Below are positions 1 to 9,579 of a stretch of 64,000 nt of DNA, one piece after another. Position numbers and translations under genes: made by a program. Numbering within the stretch: the first letter of the stretch is position 1; each line of letters starts with the position of its first letter. The notes under the pieces were generated by a model. It ran no database searches. It had not been told where the DNA came from and worked only from the letters and a program-made list of their open reading frames with translations. The stretch comes from Natronomonas gomsonensis (lineage in GTDB: Archaea > Halobacteriota > Halobacteria > Halobacteriales > Haloarculaceae): positions 1,674,001 through 1,738,000 of the forward strand of contig NZ_JACAWU010000002.1 in NCBI RefSeq assembly GCF_013391635.1. Direction: 5' to 3'.

Positions 1-58
1 AGGCCGCCGACTCGCTTCGCTCGTCGCCGTGAACCGCTCGCGCCTCCGGGCGCTCGCG
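1..58 (-). repeat. Partial copy of a palindromic intergenic repeat
   Basis: Read on the minus strand this stretch has the layout hairpin, GCGGTTCACGGCGACGA, GAGCGAAGCGAG, then TCGGCGGCCT. The 17-base core (21-37) is an exact reverse complement of 19928-19944 in the idsA-prs intergenic block. The flanking palindromes differ between copies while the core is conserved. GCGAAGC inside the second palindrome is the known extra-stable DNA mini-hairpin sequence. The copy runs off the window edge and lies downstream of the small membrane gene at 101-235. Function unknown. Confidence 0.6.
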
Positions 59-100
59 GATACTGCTCTTCTCCTCCAGTTTGGACACGAACAGAGAGTT

Positions 101-235
101 TCAGACCAGCGGTGCGACCGTCGGCAGGATGCTGCCGCCGACGGCGAGGACGGCGGCTGCCCCGAGACCGAGCGCGAGCAGCAGGAAGATGGCGATCCAC
201 GACAGTCGAACCGAACTCTCCTCGCTCTGTGACAT
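101..235 (-). CDS. Small single-span membrane protein (44 aa)
   Basis: A 44-residue protein starting MSQSEESSVRLSW, with one hydrophobic helix (about residues 10-33) rich in Leu, Ala and Gly and a short tail. An upstream in-frame Met exists, but the segment before residue 18 is basic and out of character for a haloarchaeal protein, so the start at 235 is preferred. The gene is divergent from aRF1 with about 90 bases between them. Many haloarchaea carry tiny membrane proteins like this of unknown function. It could be an accessory subunit of a membrane complex, but nothing in the window says which. Confidence 0.55.
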   Translation of the reverse strand: MSQSEESSVRLSWIAIFLLLALGLGAAAVLAVGGSILPTVAPLV

Positions 236-293
236 AGCGGGATGTGTGCGGAGTGGCCTGATAGGCCTTACTCTCTGCTCCCACAAAGGACGG

Positions 294-302
294 AGTTTTA
301 TT
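294..302 (+). promoter_or_regulatory. TATA-like box for aRF1
   Basis: The run GTTTTATTT is centred about 28 bases before the ATG at 326, the spacing expected for a leaderless haloarchaeal transcript. It supports the ATG at 326 over the earlier in-frame codon at 242. Confidence 0.5.
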
Positions 303-325
303 TCCGGGGGCGCAAACCAACTGCA

Positions 326-1567
326 ATGAGCGAAAGCGAGGGGGACCCCTCGGACAAACAGAAATACGAGTTTCAGAAGGTAATCGAGGAACTCGACGAC
401 TACTCGGGTTCCGGAACCCAGCTCGTCTCCATCTACATCCCCGAAGACAGGCTAATTAGCGACGTGGTCGCCCACGTCACCCAGGAGCACAGCGAAGCGT
501 CCAACATCAAGTCCAAGCAGACCCGAACGGCAGTACAGGACGCCCTCACCAGCATCAAAGACCGTCTGAAGTACTACGATGTCCACCCACCGGAAAACGG
601 GATGGTCATCTTCTCGGGCGCCGTCGACGCCGGCGGCGGCCAGACCGACATGGTCACCGAGGTGCTGGAATCGCCGCCGGACCCCATCGAGTCGTTCCGG
701 TATCACTGTGATTCGCACTTCCTCACCGAGCCGCTGGCAGAGATGCTCGGCGACAAGGGGCTGTACGGCCTCATCGTGTTGGACCGACGGGAGGCCAACG
801 TCGGGTGGCTGAAAGGCAAACGCGTCGAACCCGTCAAATCGGCTTCTTCGCTGGTCCCCGGCAAGCAGCGAAAAGGTGGCCAGTCAGCCCAGCGATTCGC
901 CCGCCTGCGGCTGGAAGCCATCGACAACTTCTATCAGGAAGTCGCCGGCATGGCCGACGACCTCTTCGTCCCCAAGCGCCACGAGATGGACGGCATCCTC
1001 GTGGGTGGCCCCTCGCCGACGAAAGACGAGTTCCTCGATGGCGACTACCTCCACCACGAACTGCAGGACATGGTGTTGGGGAAGTTCGACGTCTCCTACA
1101 CGGACGAATCCGGATTGTACGACCTCGTCGACGCCGCCCAGGACGTGCTGGCCGAAACCGAGGTGATGAAGGACAAATCCGAGATGGAGGAGTTCTTCGA
1201 GCAACTCCACGACGGCCAGAAGGCCACCTACGGCTTCGAGGCCACCCGACAGAACCTCATGATGGGTGCCGTCGACCGCCTGCTCATCAGCGAGGACCTC
1301 CGAAAGGACGTGGTCGTCTACGAATGCGGCGGCCGCGAGGAATTCGAGGTCGTCAACCGAAAAGCGGGGACGCCGAGTCACACCTGCGAGGACGGAACGG
1401 AGGGCGAGGTCCAAGAGCGTGAAGACGTCATCGACCATCTCATGGACCTCGCCGAACAGCGCGGGTCGGATGCGAAGTTCATCTCCACCGACTTCGAGAA
1501 GGGCGAGCAACTGCTCACGGCGTTCGGTGGCATCGCCGGCATTCTCCGCTACTCGACGGGCGTCTAA
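326..1567 (+). CDS. prf1: Peptide chain release factor aRF1
   Basis: Archaeal class I release factor (413 aa, the usual length), which reads all three stop codons and triggers peptidyl-tRNA hydrolysis on the ribosome. The N-terminal domain carries the stop-codon recognition motif NIKS (residues 60-63) and a YxCxxxF-type element (YHCDSHF, about residues 130-136). The middle domain has the catalytic GGQ (184-186) in the context KGGQSAQRFARLR. The C-terminal domain is the aRF3/Pelota-partner type, with paired Cys (CGG and HTC) near residues 335-355. The start was chosen by the TATA box about 28 bases upstream and by the acidic MSESEGD N-terminus common in haloarchaea. The gene appears monocistronic. 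Confidence 0.97.
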   Translation: MSESEGDPSDKQKYEFQKVIEELDDYSGSGTQLVSIYIPEDRLISDVVAHVTQEHSEASNIKSKQTRTAVQDALTSIKDRLKYYDVHPPENGMVIFSGAVDAGGGQTDMVTEVLESPPDPIESFRYHCDSHFLTEPLAEMLGDKGLYGLIVLDRREANVGWLKGKRVEPVKSASSLVPGKQRKGGQSAQRFARLRLEAIDNFYQEVAGMADDLFVPKRHEMDGILVGGPSPTKDEFLDGDYLHHELQDMVLGKFDVSYTDESGLYDLVDAAQDVLAETEVMKDKSEMEEFFEQLHDGQKATYGFEATRQNLMMGAVDRLLISEDLRKDVVVYECGGREEFEVVNRKAGTPSHTCEDGTEGEVQEREDVIDHLMDLAEQRGSDAKFISTDFEKGEQLLTAFGGIAGILRYSTGV

Positions 1568-1742
1568 GGCCCGACAGCCGACGCGGACAGCCGTCCCCCA
1601 TGACTGCCCGCGCGTCGGCCGACTCCCCCCGCCCCGAAGAGAGGGTGCAACCCACCCCCTCGGAGGTTAGCCGTTCGGGTTTATTACGTCACTGCGTGAC
1701 GCATCCTTCCACAAAGTGAAAACTTATATTTAAGCGTTTCCC
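1568..1742. other. Convergent intergenic region with palindrome and AT-rich box
   Basis: This region separates the 3' ends of aRF1 and the zinc-ribbon gene. It holds a perfect CGTCAC-TGC-GTGACG palindrome (1687-1701) and an AT-rich stretch (about 1718-1737) containing CTTATATTTAAG. The AT-rich part may serve as a T-rich archaeal terminator for one or both genes. On the plus strand it also looks like a TATA element pointing into the 3' end of the opposing gene. I see no coding potential. Confidence 0.4.
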
Positions 1743-2132
1743 TCAATCCAACAGTTGCTGGAGTTGATGCCGGCGCCTGCTGATGTCGAACTCCGGTTGG
1801 ACGCCACCCTGTGCGTCAAGTCGGTCGAGAACGAGGAGCGGGTCGACGCCCGCGGCTTCGACCGCCGGGAGCAACTCCTGTAACGCCGTCCGGTGAAGCG
1901 CCAGCGAGTCGAGCAATCCGATCGCCAGCGCCAGTGGAACCGCCGCTTCGTTGTCGGGGAAGGCACTGGAAATGCGGTCGAACCGTGGGTCGTCACTGGC
2001 GCTGTTTGCCGCCACGAGCGTCAGACACTCGGGACACAGCGCCGCACAGTCCGAGGACTCCGGAACGTGTTCGCGATACTCCAGGGGGACGGCGAACGAC
2101 ACCATCCGCGCTCGGCATGCAGGACACTCCAT
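1743..2132 (-). CDS. Uncharacterised zinc-ribbon protein (DUF6276-like)
   Basis: A 129-aa protein with an N-terminal treble-clef or zinc-ribbon layout: CPAC at residues 3-6 and a second CPEC at about 33-36, giving four cysteines for one Zn. The remainder is an all-helical, Leu/Ala-rich domain ending in an Arg-rich RRRHQLQQLLD tail. It resembles a haloarchaeal family I know as DUF6276, whose function is not established. It sits just downstream of the WS/DGAT-like gene on the same strand (38-base gap), so the two may be cotranscribed. A regulatory or RNA-binding role is possible but unproven. Confidence 0.6.
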   Translation of the reverse strand: MECPACRARMVSFAVPLEYREHVPESSDCAALCPECLTLVAANSASDDPRFDRISSAFPDNEAAVPLALAIGLLDSLALHRTALQELLPAVEAAGVDPLLVLDRLDAQGGVQPEFDISRRRHQLQQLLD

Positions 2133-2170
2133 GTTCGACGTAGGAGGAAAGCACAGTAGTGTGTGCCGGT

Positions 2171-3559
2171 TTACTCGACGTCGGCGGCCAACGCCTCGAT
2201 TTCCCGCTCGAAAGCGTCTCCGAGTTTCGACGGCTCCGGGAGGAGGTTCTCGTCGGCCGCGATGCCGACTCGGACGCCCCCGTCGTAACTGAAGATGCTG
2301 ATACCGATGCCCTGGTCGTTGGCCTGTGGCACCCAGAACATCACGTCGGTCACCTCCTTGCCGGCGAACTCGACGGTTTCCGTCGGGCCCGGCACGTTCG
2401 TCACCACGCCAGTCGCACGGTTCTCGAACTGCTCCATCAGCCAGTCCAACACGGGGTCCGGCGAATGTCCGCCGATAGACAGCGTCAGGTACATCATGAG
2501 CGCCTCAATGCCCGCCTTCTGGGCGTCCATTCGCTCGTGGATGATGCGAATCCGCTCGTTCAGGTCGGCGGTGCCGACCGGAATCGGGACGAAGGCGAGT
2601 CCGAAGTAGTTCCCCAGCGAGGCGTCCCGCTCGTCCAACGGCTTGAGGTTGACCGGCACCGTCGTCCGGAGTTCGAGGCCCTCTACCCCCTCACCACGGT
2701 CCTGCAGGAGCCGACGGAACGCCCCGGCGAGGGCGGCCAACAGCACGTCGTTGATGGTCGCGTCGTTGGCTCGACCGATGGCACGGACCGTTTCGAGGTC
2801 GATTTCTTCGGTCCATCCCGCCCGCTTGGCCGTCCCGATGTCACCGCGAAGTGAGGTCTCGGCCTCGTCCTCTTGCGTCAGCAGGTTCCAGCCGGTCTTG
2901 ACGGCTTTCCCCGCGAGTCGGGCCGCCTCCAAGGGGCCGTCGGGACCGAGGGAGAGCCCCGACCCGTCCTCGTCGTCCGAGTCGGGGGAGCGACCCGACG
3001 ACTCGGGGCGCGTCCCGTCGGCCTCATCGGAAAAAGCGTCCGCACTCGGCGGGTCGGGCATGATACCCATCGGCATCTCGACCGAATCGGGGTCGTCGAC
3101 CAGCCCGAACAGCACGTACATCAGCGCGAAGCCGTCGCCGATGCTGTGATTGATTCGGAACGCGACGGCGTTGCCGTCGTCGCCGCCTGCTCCGTCGATG
3201 AGATACGCCTCCCACAGCGGCCGGGACTCCTCGAGGGGATGGCTCATCAGACAACTGACGAAGCGCTGAAACGCCGCCTTGTCCTGTGGTTCGGGAAGCG
3301 CGATGTGGGTGATGTGCGTCTCGATGTCGAAGTTCTCGACGGATTCCCAGTAGGGCCGCCGCATCGGACGGTCGGTGCCTGCGACGCGTTGGGTAAACCG
3401 GTCGAACCGGAGCAGTCGCTCCTCGAGGCGGTCGGCCAGTTCCTCGTAGGTGATGGCGTCGTCGAACCACAGGACCCCCGTTATCGTCGTCAGGTTGTTC
3501 ACCGACCCGATACGCCGCCACGCGTTGTCCGCACCCGAAATCGGTTCCCGTTCAGTCAT
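2171..3559 (-). CDS. Wax ester synthase / diacylglycerol acyltransferase-like protein (WS/DGAT)
   Basis: A 462-aa member of the WS/DGAT family, which transfers an acyl group from acyl-CoA to a long-chain alcohol or diacylglycerol. Seen: the N-terminal substrate-handling segment PISGADNAWRRI, the active-site motif in the form NHSIGDG (family consensus HHxxxDG; the second, catalytic His and the Asp-Gly are kept, the first His is Asn), the INDVLLAALAGAFR helix, PVNL, and the C-terminal NVPGP plus SYDGG motifs. Length fits the family. The start at 3559 (MTEREPISG) was chosen because family N-termini begin there; an upstream extension is atypical. Archaea use isoprenoid ether lipids, so the acceptor and acyl donor are open questions. 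Confidence 0.8.
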   Translation of the reverse strand: MTEREPISGADNAWRRIGSVNNLTTITGVLWFDDAITYEELADRLEERLLRFDRFTQRVAGTDRPMRRPYWESVENFDIETHITHIALPEPQDKAAFQRFVSCLMSHPLEESRPLWEAYLIDGAGGDDGNAVAFRINHSIGDGFALMYVLFGLVDDPDSVEMPMGIMPDPPSADAFSDEADGTRPESSGRSPDSDDEDGSGLSLGPDGPLEAARLAGKAVKTGWNLLTQEDEAETSLRGDIGTAKRAGWTEEIDLETVRAIGRANDATINDVLLAALAGAFRRLLQDRGEGVEGLELRTTVPVNLKPLDERDASLGNYFGLAFVPIPVGTADLNERIRIIHERMDAQKAGIEALMMYLTLSIGGHSPDPVLDWLMEQFENRATGVVTNVPGPTETVEFAGKEVTDVMFWVPQANDQGIGISIFSYDGGVRVGIAADENLLPEPSKLGDAFEREIEALAADVE

Positions 3560-3730
3560 CGCTGCTGCCGAACCCCAACGGTCGTTCCCGCTCGGTTCGT
3601 CACTCGTGGGCCGTCGATAGCGAGCCTCGAACGTGTCATCTGAAACGGGCTTCGGAGAGGGAGTCAATGAATCTGCCGCCGAACGTCGGCGTCGCTACCA
3701 CACTTGAAAATGGAGACGAAAGAGGTTGCG

Positions 3731-4420
3731 TCAGTCGTCTGCGGTGACCGGTTCGGCCTCGGCTTCGGCCGCTTCGGCGGCCTCCTCGGCCTCGCTTTCT
3801 TCCTTCTTCGCCTTGATTTTCTTCATTCGGAAGATTTCCTCACGCTCCTGCTCTTCGAGTTTCTGCTCGATGTACTCCTGGGCACCGTGCAGTTCCGGGA
3901 GGAGTTTGAACTCGAGGGCGTTGACACGGCGTTTGGTCTTCTCGATTTCGTCGAGCATCTTCTTCATCGCCGTCTCGACCTCGGCAGCGAGGATAATCGT
4001 CTCCAGCAGTTCCTCGTAGGCGTCGGCGGCCTCGTCGATGCGCGCCGACGTGCCGACGAGTCCGTAGCCACGCTGGTCGAGGGATTTCTTCACCTTCGTC
4101 GACTCGATTTGGGGGACGACGACGCCCATGATGTTCTTCGACTGAGAGGTGATTTCGGGGTGTTCTTTCAGCGCCGCGGCGGCGCCGCGAACCGCCACGT
4201 CGCCCTCCATCGCCCGCGCCATGTTGATGTTTCGCTGGGCACGCTCGTAGTTGTCGTCGAGGTCCGACCGGACGTCCTGTGCCTGATCGAGGATGTCCAT
4301 GAACTCCATGATGAGGCCGTCTCGCTTCTTCTCGAGGGTGTCGTGGCCCCGCTCGGAGAGTTCGATGCGGTCCTCGATAGCCATGAGGTTCTTCCGCGTC
4401 GGTTTGACGTCCTTGGCCAT
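3731..4420 (-). CDS. atpD: A-type ATP synthase subunit D
   Basis: Central-stalk subunit D (229 aa), a long antiparallel coiled coil that rotates inside the A3B3 head. The N-terminus [19 protein letters not shown] is the family signature (PTR...L followed by a long helix), and the C-terminal half is again coiled coil rich in Lys and Glu ([22 protein letters not shown]). The last 25 residues are a low-complexity Ala/Glu tail typical of halophiles. It is the last gene of the ATP synthase locus and is separated from atpB by the KaiC-like gene at 4450-4977, an insertion relative to a simple B-D order. Confidence 0.95.
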   Translation of the reverse strand: MAKDVKPTRKNLMAIEDRIELSERGHDTLEKKRDGLIMEFMDILDQAQDVRSDLDDNYERAQRNINMARAMEGDVAVRGAAAALKEHPEITSQSKNIMGVVVPQIESTKVKKSLDQRGYGLVGTSARIDEAADAYEELLETIILAAEVETAMKKMLDEIEKTKRRVNALEFKLLPELHGAQEYIEQKLEEQEREEIFRMKKIKAKKEESEAEEAAEAAEAEAEPVTADD

Positions 4421-4449
4421 TCTTGTCGAGGGCTTGTGTCCCGACCGGG

Positions 4450-4977
4450 TTAATCTTTTTCAGTTAGTTCGGGCCGAACCGAGACCGTCCCCGCCTCGGT
4501 GTCGATGACCGCGTCAACGAGCGTCGACAGCGCCGACAGGGTCGTCTCGTCGGCCGCCTCGGGGTCGAGATGGTAATGTGCCGTCGCGCCCGCGGCCGCA
4601 CACCGCTCGCCGAGGGCGTGGAGGAACTGAAACGACCGCTCGCGGTCGGCGTACTGCAGCATCGCCGTCAGCGAGTCGAAACACACCGCCGTGTCCGGCC
4701 CCAAGGATTCGGCGATGGCGATTCCCAACCCCGTCAAATCACCCGGCTCGACATCGGTTCCGACGTCGAGTTCCCGAACCGGCGGCGGGTCGGCGTCGCC
4801 TTCGGCCAACCGCGTTCGAAGCGCCTCGACGTTCGAACCCGCATACCCGACGAGCAGAACGCGCTCGGACCACCCCGACAGTCCGGTACAGACCGGCGTG
4901 ACCCCCTCTATTGCAGGTGACTGAACGAGAACCGTCGAGGCGTCTTCGGGCACCCGCTGGAGGAGGCTATCCGACAT
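4450..4977 (-). CDS. Degenerate RecA/KaiC-like protein (DUF7504-like)
   Basis: A 175-aa protein with alternating hydrophobic strands of a RecA fold ([41 protein letters not shown]) but no GxxxxGKT P-loop, so it probably does not hydrolyse ATP. The segment [17 protein letters not shown] matches the Walker-B-like strand of KaiC-like haloarchaeal proteins (sometimes labelled HTR-like or DUF7504). ATG codons at 4986 and 4977 are both possible; 4977 gives the more typical MSDSLLQ start. It lies inside the ATP synthase gene order between atpB (46-base gap) and atpD (29-base gap), all on one strand, so cotranscription is likely. Role unknown. Confidence 0.65.
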   Translation of the reverse strand: MSDSLLQRVPEDASTVLVQSPAIEGVTPVCTGLSGWSERVLLVGYAGSNVEALRTRLAEGDADPPPVRELDVGTDVEPGDLTGLGIAIAESLGPDTAVCFDSLTAMLQYADRERSFQFLHALGERCAAAGATAHYHLDPEAADETTLSALSTLVDAVIDTEAGTVSVRPELTEKD

Positions 4978-5023
4978 ACCGATCATTCACCCCACCCTGT
5001 AAAGAAGTCGTTGACTGATGGAA

Positions 5024-6439
5024 TCAGTCGGCCGTCTGGGCCGCTTCAGTTTCGACGTAGTACTTCTCGATGAGTTCCTCGTCGATACGGTTGAGTTCCT
5101 CCTTCGGCAGTTCGCTGAGGAGCTCCCAGCCGAGGTCGAGCGTCTCGTCGATGTCGCGGTTCGTATCGTACCCCTGCTGGACGAACTCCGTCTCGAAGGC
5201 GTCCGCGAAGTCGAGGTACTTGTTGTCACGCTCGCTGAGTGCCTCGCGACCGACGATGTTCACGAGGTCACGGAGGTCCTCACCCTCCGCGTAGGCGGCA
5301 TACAGCTGGTCGGAGACGTCGGCGTGGTCCTCTCGGGTGAGGCCCTCGCCGATACCGTCGTCCATCAGACGCGAGAGGCTGGGCAGGACGTTCACCGGCG
5401 GCTCGATACCCTGACTGTTCAAGTCACGGTCGATGTAAATCTGGCCTTCGGTGATGTACCCGGTGAGGTCCGGAATCGGGTGGGTGTCGTCGTCACCCGG
5501 CATCGTGAGGATGGGAATCTGGGTGACAGAGCCCTCTCGTCCTTCGATTCGGCCAGCACGCTCGTAGAGTTGAGCCAGGTCCGTGTACATGTATCCGGGG
5601 TAGCCACGACGGCCCGGAACCTCCTCACGTGCGGCGCCGATTTCTCGAAGCGCCTCACAGTAGTTGGTCATGTCCGTTAGGATGACGAGCACGTGATACC
5701 CCTTGTCGAAGGCGAGATACTCGGCGGTCGTCAGCGCCATCCGTGGCGTGACCGTCCGCTCGACTGCGGGGTCGTCCGCGAGGTTCATGAAGACGACCGA
5801 CCGCTCGAGTGCGCCCGTGCGCTCGAAGTCGTCCATGAACTCGTTTGCCTCCTCGGCGGTGATGCCCATCGCGCCGAAGATGACTGCGAACTCCGAGCCC
5901 TCGTCGTCGTCGCCGCCCTCCTCCTCTTCGGGGACGGTTGCTTGTCGGGCAATCTGGAGTGCGAGGTCGTTGTGCGGCAGCCCGGACCCAGAGAAGATGG
6001 GAAGCTTCTGGCCACGGACCAAGGTGTTCATGCCGTCGACGGCGGAGACACCTGTCTGGATGAACTCCTCGGGGTACTCTCGAGCCGTCGGGTTGATTGC
6101 GGCGCCGACGATAGGTCGTTCCTCGTTGGGTTCGATTTCCGGACCGCCGTCGATGGGTTCGCCGGAGCCCGACAGCACGCGACCGAGTAGCTCCTCGGTC
6201 AGCGGCATCTGTAGGGTCTCGCCGAGGAACCGCACCGACGAGTTGCGGTCGATGCCCGAGGTACCCTCGAACACCTGAATCGCGACGTATTCGGAGGTGC
6301 TTTCGAGGACCTGACCGCGTCGCGTCTCACCGCTCGGCGTCTCGATTTCGACGATTTCGTCGTAGCCGACGGGCTCGTCGATTTCGGCGAACACCAGCGG
6401 GCCGCTAATCTCCGTGATAGTTTTGTATTCTTTCTGCAT
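5024..6439 (-). CDS. atpB: A-type ATP synthase subunit B
   Basis: Non-catalytic nucleotide-binding subunit of the A3B3 hexamer (471 aa). The N-terminal beta-barrel starts at [20 protein letters not shown]. The core contains the [22 protein letters not shown] segment that replaces a functional P-loop in B subunits, then [19 protein letters not shown] and [28 protein letters not shown]-type family motifs (here [14 protein letters not shown]). It starts two bases after the end of atpA, as expected for tight translational coupling. An acidic insertion ([13 protein letters not shown]) near residue 175 is a halophilic adaptation. Confidence 0.97.
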   Translation of the reverse strand: MQKEYKTITEISGPLVFAEIDEPVGYDEIVEIETPSGETRRGQVLESTSEYVAIQVFEGTSGIDRNSSVRFLGETLQMPLTEELLGRVLSGSGEPIDGGPEIEPNEERPIVGAAINPTAREYPEEFIQTGVSAVDGMNTLVRGQKLPIFSGSGLPHNDLALQIARQATVPEEEEGGDDDEGSEFAVIFGAMGITAEEANEFMDDFERTGALERSVVFMNLADDPAVERTVTPRMALTTAEYLAFDKGYHVLVILTDMTNYCEALREIGAAREEVPGRRGYPGYMYTDLAQLYERAGRIEGREGSVTQIPILTMPGDDDTHPIPDLTGYITEGQIYIDRDLNSQGIEPPVNVLPSLSRLMDDGIGEGLTREDHADVSDQLYAAYAEGEDLRDLVNIVGREALSERDNKYLDFADAFETEFVQQGYDTNRDIDETLDLGWELLSELPKEELNRIDEELIEKYYVETEAAQTAD

Positions 6440-6441
6440 TG

Positions 6442-8199
6442 TCAGTACTTCTCCCGAAGCTGGTCGCTGAGATCGTCTTTCAGCTCGCTGATGTAGACTT
6501 CGAAGTCGTCTTGAGTGTTCATGCGGTTCAACTGCGGCACGGCGTCGACGTCGATGATCTCCTCGATGGGAACGCCGGCTTCCAGCGCGTCGAAGGCCTC
6601 CTCGCTGAAGTGCTGAATCGCGGTCAGCATGAGGTAGGTCTTCTCGGGCTCACAGTAGGTGTCCACGTCGTGGAAGGCGTTCTGCTGGAGCCACCCCTCG
6701 CGGATGTAACGGGCGATCTCGAGCGTGAGCTGCTGGTCTTCCGGCAGGGCGTCCTTCCCGACGAGCTGAACGATTTCCTGCAGTTCGGCCTCCTCGTCGA
6801 GGACGTCGACGGCCCACTGCCGCACTTCCGGGAACTCCTCGTGGACGTTCTCCCGCCACCAGGGGTCGAGTTGATCCTTGTACAGCGAGTAGGACTCACT
6901 CCAGTTGATAGACGGGAAGTGCCGACGTTCCGCGAGGTCGGCGTCCAGCGCCCAGAAGCACTTCACGATACGCAGCGTGTTCTGGGTGACCGGCTCCGAG
7001 AAGTCACCGCCCGGCGGCGAGACGGCGCCGATGACCGAAATCGAGCCCTCGCTACCGTTGATGTTCTGGAACTTGCCGGCCCGCTCGTAGAACTCCGAGA
7101 GGCGCGCGGCGAGATAGGCAGGGTAGCCCTCCTCGCCGGGCATCTCCTCGAGTCGCGAGGAGATTTCCCGCATGGCCTCGGCCCACCGCGAGGTGGAGTC
7201 GGCCATCAGCGCCACGTCGTAGCCCATGTCGCGGTAGTACTCGGCGATGGTGATGCCCGTGTACACACAGGACTCACGCGCCGCGACGGGCATGTTGGAC
7301 GTGTTCGCGATGAGACACGTCCGTGACATGAGCGGCTTGCCGGTCTTGGGGTCTTCCAGTTCCGGGAAGTCCTCGATGACTTCCGTCATCTCGTTGCCAC
7401 GCTCGCCACAGCCGACGTAGACGACGATGTCGGCGTCGGCCCACTTGGCGAGTTGGTGCTGGGTGACCGTCTTCCCGGAGCCGAACGGGCCCGGAATGGC
7501 GGCCGTCCCACCCTTCGCGATGGGGAACAGGCCGTCGAGGACGCGCTGACCCGAAACCAGCGGCGTCGTCGGCGTCTCCTTCTCGACGGTGGGGCGCGGT
7601 TCGCGGACCGGCCACTCCTGTCGCATCTGAACCTCCTCGCCGTTGTCGAGTTCGACGACCGTCTCGTCGACGGTGAAGTTACCCGACTCGACGGAGGTCA
7701 CTTCGCCACCCTCATAGCCCGGTGGGACGAGAACCTTGTGGTCGATGCTCTCGGTCTCGGGAACGATACCGACGACGTCGCCGGAGGATACCTCGTCACC
7801 CTCCTCGACTTCGGGGTTGAACTCCCAGGTCTTCTCGAGGTCGATACCGGGTGCGTCGACACCGCGGTCGAGGAACGCCCCCATCTGCTCTTCGAGGACG
7901 TCCAGCGGACGCTGGACACCGTCGTAGATGCTGTCCAGCATACCGGGTCCGAGGTCGACGGACAGCGGTTCGCCCGTGTTGGCGACCGGTTCGCCGGGGG
8001 CGACGTCGGAGGTCTCCTCGTACACCTGGATGGTGGTGATGTTCCCCTCGATTTCGATGACCTCGCCCATCAGGCCTTCTTCGCCGACGTAGACGACGTC
8101 GTTCATGCGGGCGTCGAGGTCGACGGCGGTCACGACCGGACCGCTGACGCTCTCGATGACGCCCTCACTCGTGGTTTCGGTTGCAGTAGCTTGGCTCAT
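6442..8199 (-). CDS. atpA: A-type ATP synthase catalytic subunit A
   Basis: Catalytic subunit (585 aa) that makes or hydrolyses ATP at the A/B interface. It has an N-terminal barrel, the bulge domain unique to A/V-type A subunits (about residues 110-200), and the Walker A sequence GPFGSGKT at residues 237-244. The downstream family motif [20 protein letters not shown] and Walker B strand [12 protein letters not shown] are present. No intein interrupts the P-loop region, unlike some archaeal VMA homologues. It is one base from the stop of atpF upstream and two bases from atpB downstream. Confidence 0.98.
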   Translation of the reverse strand: MSQATATETTSEGVIESVSGPVVTAVDLDARMNDVVYVGEEGLMGEVIEIEGNITTIQVYEETSDVAPGEPVANTGEPLSVDLGPGMLDSIYDGVQRPLDVLEEQMGAFLDRGVDAPGIDLEKTWEFNPEVEEGDEVSSGDVVGIVPETESIDHKVLVPPGYEGGEVTSVESGNFTVDETVVELDNGEEVQMRQEWPVREPRPTVEKETPTTPLVSGQRVLDGLFPIAKGGTAAIPGPFGSGKTVTQHQLAKWADADIVVYVGCGERGNEMTEVIEDFPELEDPKTGKPLMSRTCLIANTSNMPVAARESCVYTGITIAEYYRDMGYDVALMADSTSRWAEAMREISSRLEEMPGEEGYPAYLAARLSEFYERAGKFQNINGSEGSISVIGAVSPPGGDFSEPVTQNTLRIVKCFWALDADLAERRHFPSINWSESYSLYKDQLDPWWRENVHEEFPEVRQWAVDVLDEEAELQEIVQLVGKDALPEDQQLTLEIARYIREGWLQQNAFHDVDTYCEPEKTYLMLTAIQHFSEEAFDALEAGVPIEEIIDVDAVPQLNRMNTQDDFEVYISELKDDLSDQLREKY

Positions 8200-8200
8200 G

Positions 8201-8521
8201 TTATTCTTCCATCAGGTCGATGCCGATGGCGCGTTTGATCTGCTGACGCAGATTGCCCGAACCCGTCCCGCCACCCAAGGTGACGACGACCGGTTCGACA
8301 CTCGTTTCGACTCGCTGTCGAACTGTACGTGAGAGGTCCGCAACGTCTTCGTCGTGCATCACGACGATACCGACGCCTTCGTCGTCGAGTACCTCCTCGA
8401 CGGCGTCGTCGAGACGCTCGTCTTTCTCGTCGTCGGTGATGCTCTCGAAGCGACGAACGCCGGCCAGTCGGAACCCCGTCGTGAAGTCCGGACTGCCGAC
8501 GACGGCGATTTCCTGACTCAT
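8201..8521 (-). CDS. atpF: A-type ATP synthase subunit F
   Basis: Central-stalk subunit F (106 aa), which couples rotation to the head. The N-terminal Rossmann-like half reads [23 protein letters not shown], the standard opening of the family, followed by [11 protein letters not shown] and a C-terminal helix. The start at 8521 is fixed by its ATGA overlap with the atpC stop (stop at 8518-8520). Longer in-frame openings upstream lie inside atpC and are rejected. Confidence 0.95.
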   Translation of the reverse strand: MSQEIAVVGSPDFTTGFRLAGVRRFESITDDEKDERLDDAVEEVLDDEGVGIVVMHDEDVADLSRTVRQRVETSVEPVVVTLGGGTGSGNLRQQIKRAIGIDLMEE

Positions 8522-9579
8522 TGTATCACCAGTTCCTCCTCGATTTCCTCGACGGAGAGACCGGCCTCCCGACCGCGGGCGACGGCACGGATGTTCTCGA
8601 CCTCGCGCTCCTTGGCGAGGATGTACGAGAGCACCGGACACACCGACAGCGGGTAGCGGTTCGAGAGTTTCCCGGAGTACTCCAGCAGCGCTGCATCGAG
8701 GGCGTGTTCGAACTGGATGAGACTGTCGGCGTCCTCCAGTTCCTCGAGGGCCACGTCGAGGTCGTCCCCGTAGGGACCCTCCCGGATGCGGGCGACGAGT
8801 TCCTCGTCGTTGCTCGCCAACTGTCGGAGTTCCTCGGGGTCGAACAGTCGACCGCCGTCGATGAAGTACGCGGCGGGGTCGATGTCGGCACCGCTGCGTG
8901 CGATACGCAGGCCGTTCCGGAGGTTCCGGAAGTCGATTTCGGCTTCGAGGAACTCACGGACCAACGCCGTCGGGGAATCCGGTTCGGCGTTCGGCAAGTC
9001 GTCGAGCAGGTGCCCGTAGAATGCGCGGTCGACCGCGTTCTCCAGCGGCACCAACACGCCGTCGCGCTCGAAGTCGCTGTAGGCGTCTTCGAGCGGCCCG
9101 CCGAAGATGGTGGTCTCCAGCAGTTCGATGGCCTCCTCGATGCTCGATGCGTCGACGAGACGGTCGAGCAGGCGCTCGGAGAACTCGCCGGTGCGAATGA
9201 GGTCGTCCTCGATGTCGCTCCGGTCGGAGTCCGTGTAGATGCCCCGGATGACCGTCTTGATGTTCCACGCGTCGAACTTCCGGAGATAGCGGGCGATGTA
9301 GCCGTACAGACTCCCTTCGGACCACCGCAGCAGGTCCTCGAAGTGCTTCGCGAGGTTCCGGTTCAGCGCGTACTCGACCAAGTCGACGCCCGAGTGCCGT
9401 GCACCGAGGGCGTTCATTTCGGTTTCGTACTCCGTCTCCTCCATGAAGCGGGCTATCTCGCCGGGGCCCATCCGGACCAGTTTCCGGTAGTCGTCGTCGC
9501 CGAACAGTTTCGCCCGGCGAGCGCGCACTCGTGCCGTGACGTATTCGTAGTTCGAGCTCCCTTCGGTTTTGACGCTCAT
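8518..9579 (-). CDS. atpC: A-type ATP synthase subunit C
   Basis: Funnel-shaped subunit C/d (353 aa), which seats the central stalk on the rotor ring. It contains three similar helical-bundle repeats; recognisable segments are SNYEYVTARVRARRAKLFGDDDY at the N-terminus (quoted in part), FMEETEYETEMNAL, RYLRKFDAWNIKTVIRG and the C-terminal YILAKEREVENIRAVARG signature. It overlaps atpE upstream by four bases and atpF downstream by four bases, a typical coupled arrangement. Confidence 0.96.
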   Translation of the reverse strand: MSVKTEGSSNYEYVTARVRARRAKLFGDDDYRKLVRMGPGEIARFMEETEYETEMNALGARHSGVDLVEYALNRNLAKHFEDLLRWSEGSLYGYIARYLRKFDAWNIKTVIRGIYTDSDRSDIEDDLIRTGEFSERLLDRLVDASSIEEAIELLETTIFGGPLEDAYSDFERDGVLVPLENAVDRAFYGHLLDDLPNAEPDSPTALVREFLEAEIDFRNLRNGLRIARSGADIDPAAYFIDGGRLFDPEELRQLASNDEELVARIREGPYGDDLDVALEELEDADSLIQFEHALDAALLEYSGKLSNRYPLSVCPVLSYILAKEREVENIRAVARGREAGLSVEEIEEELVIQ

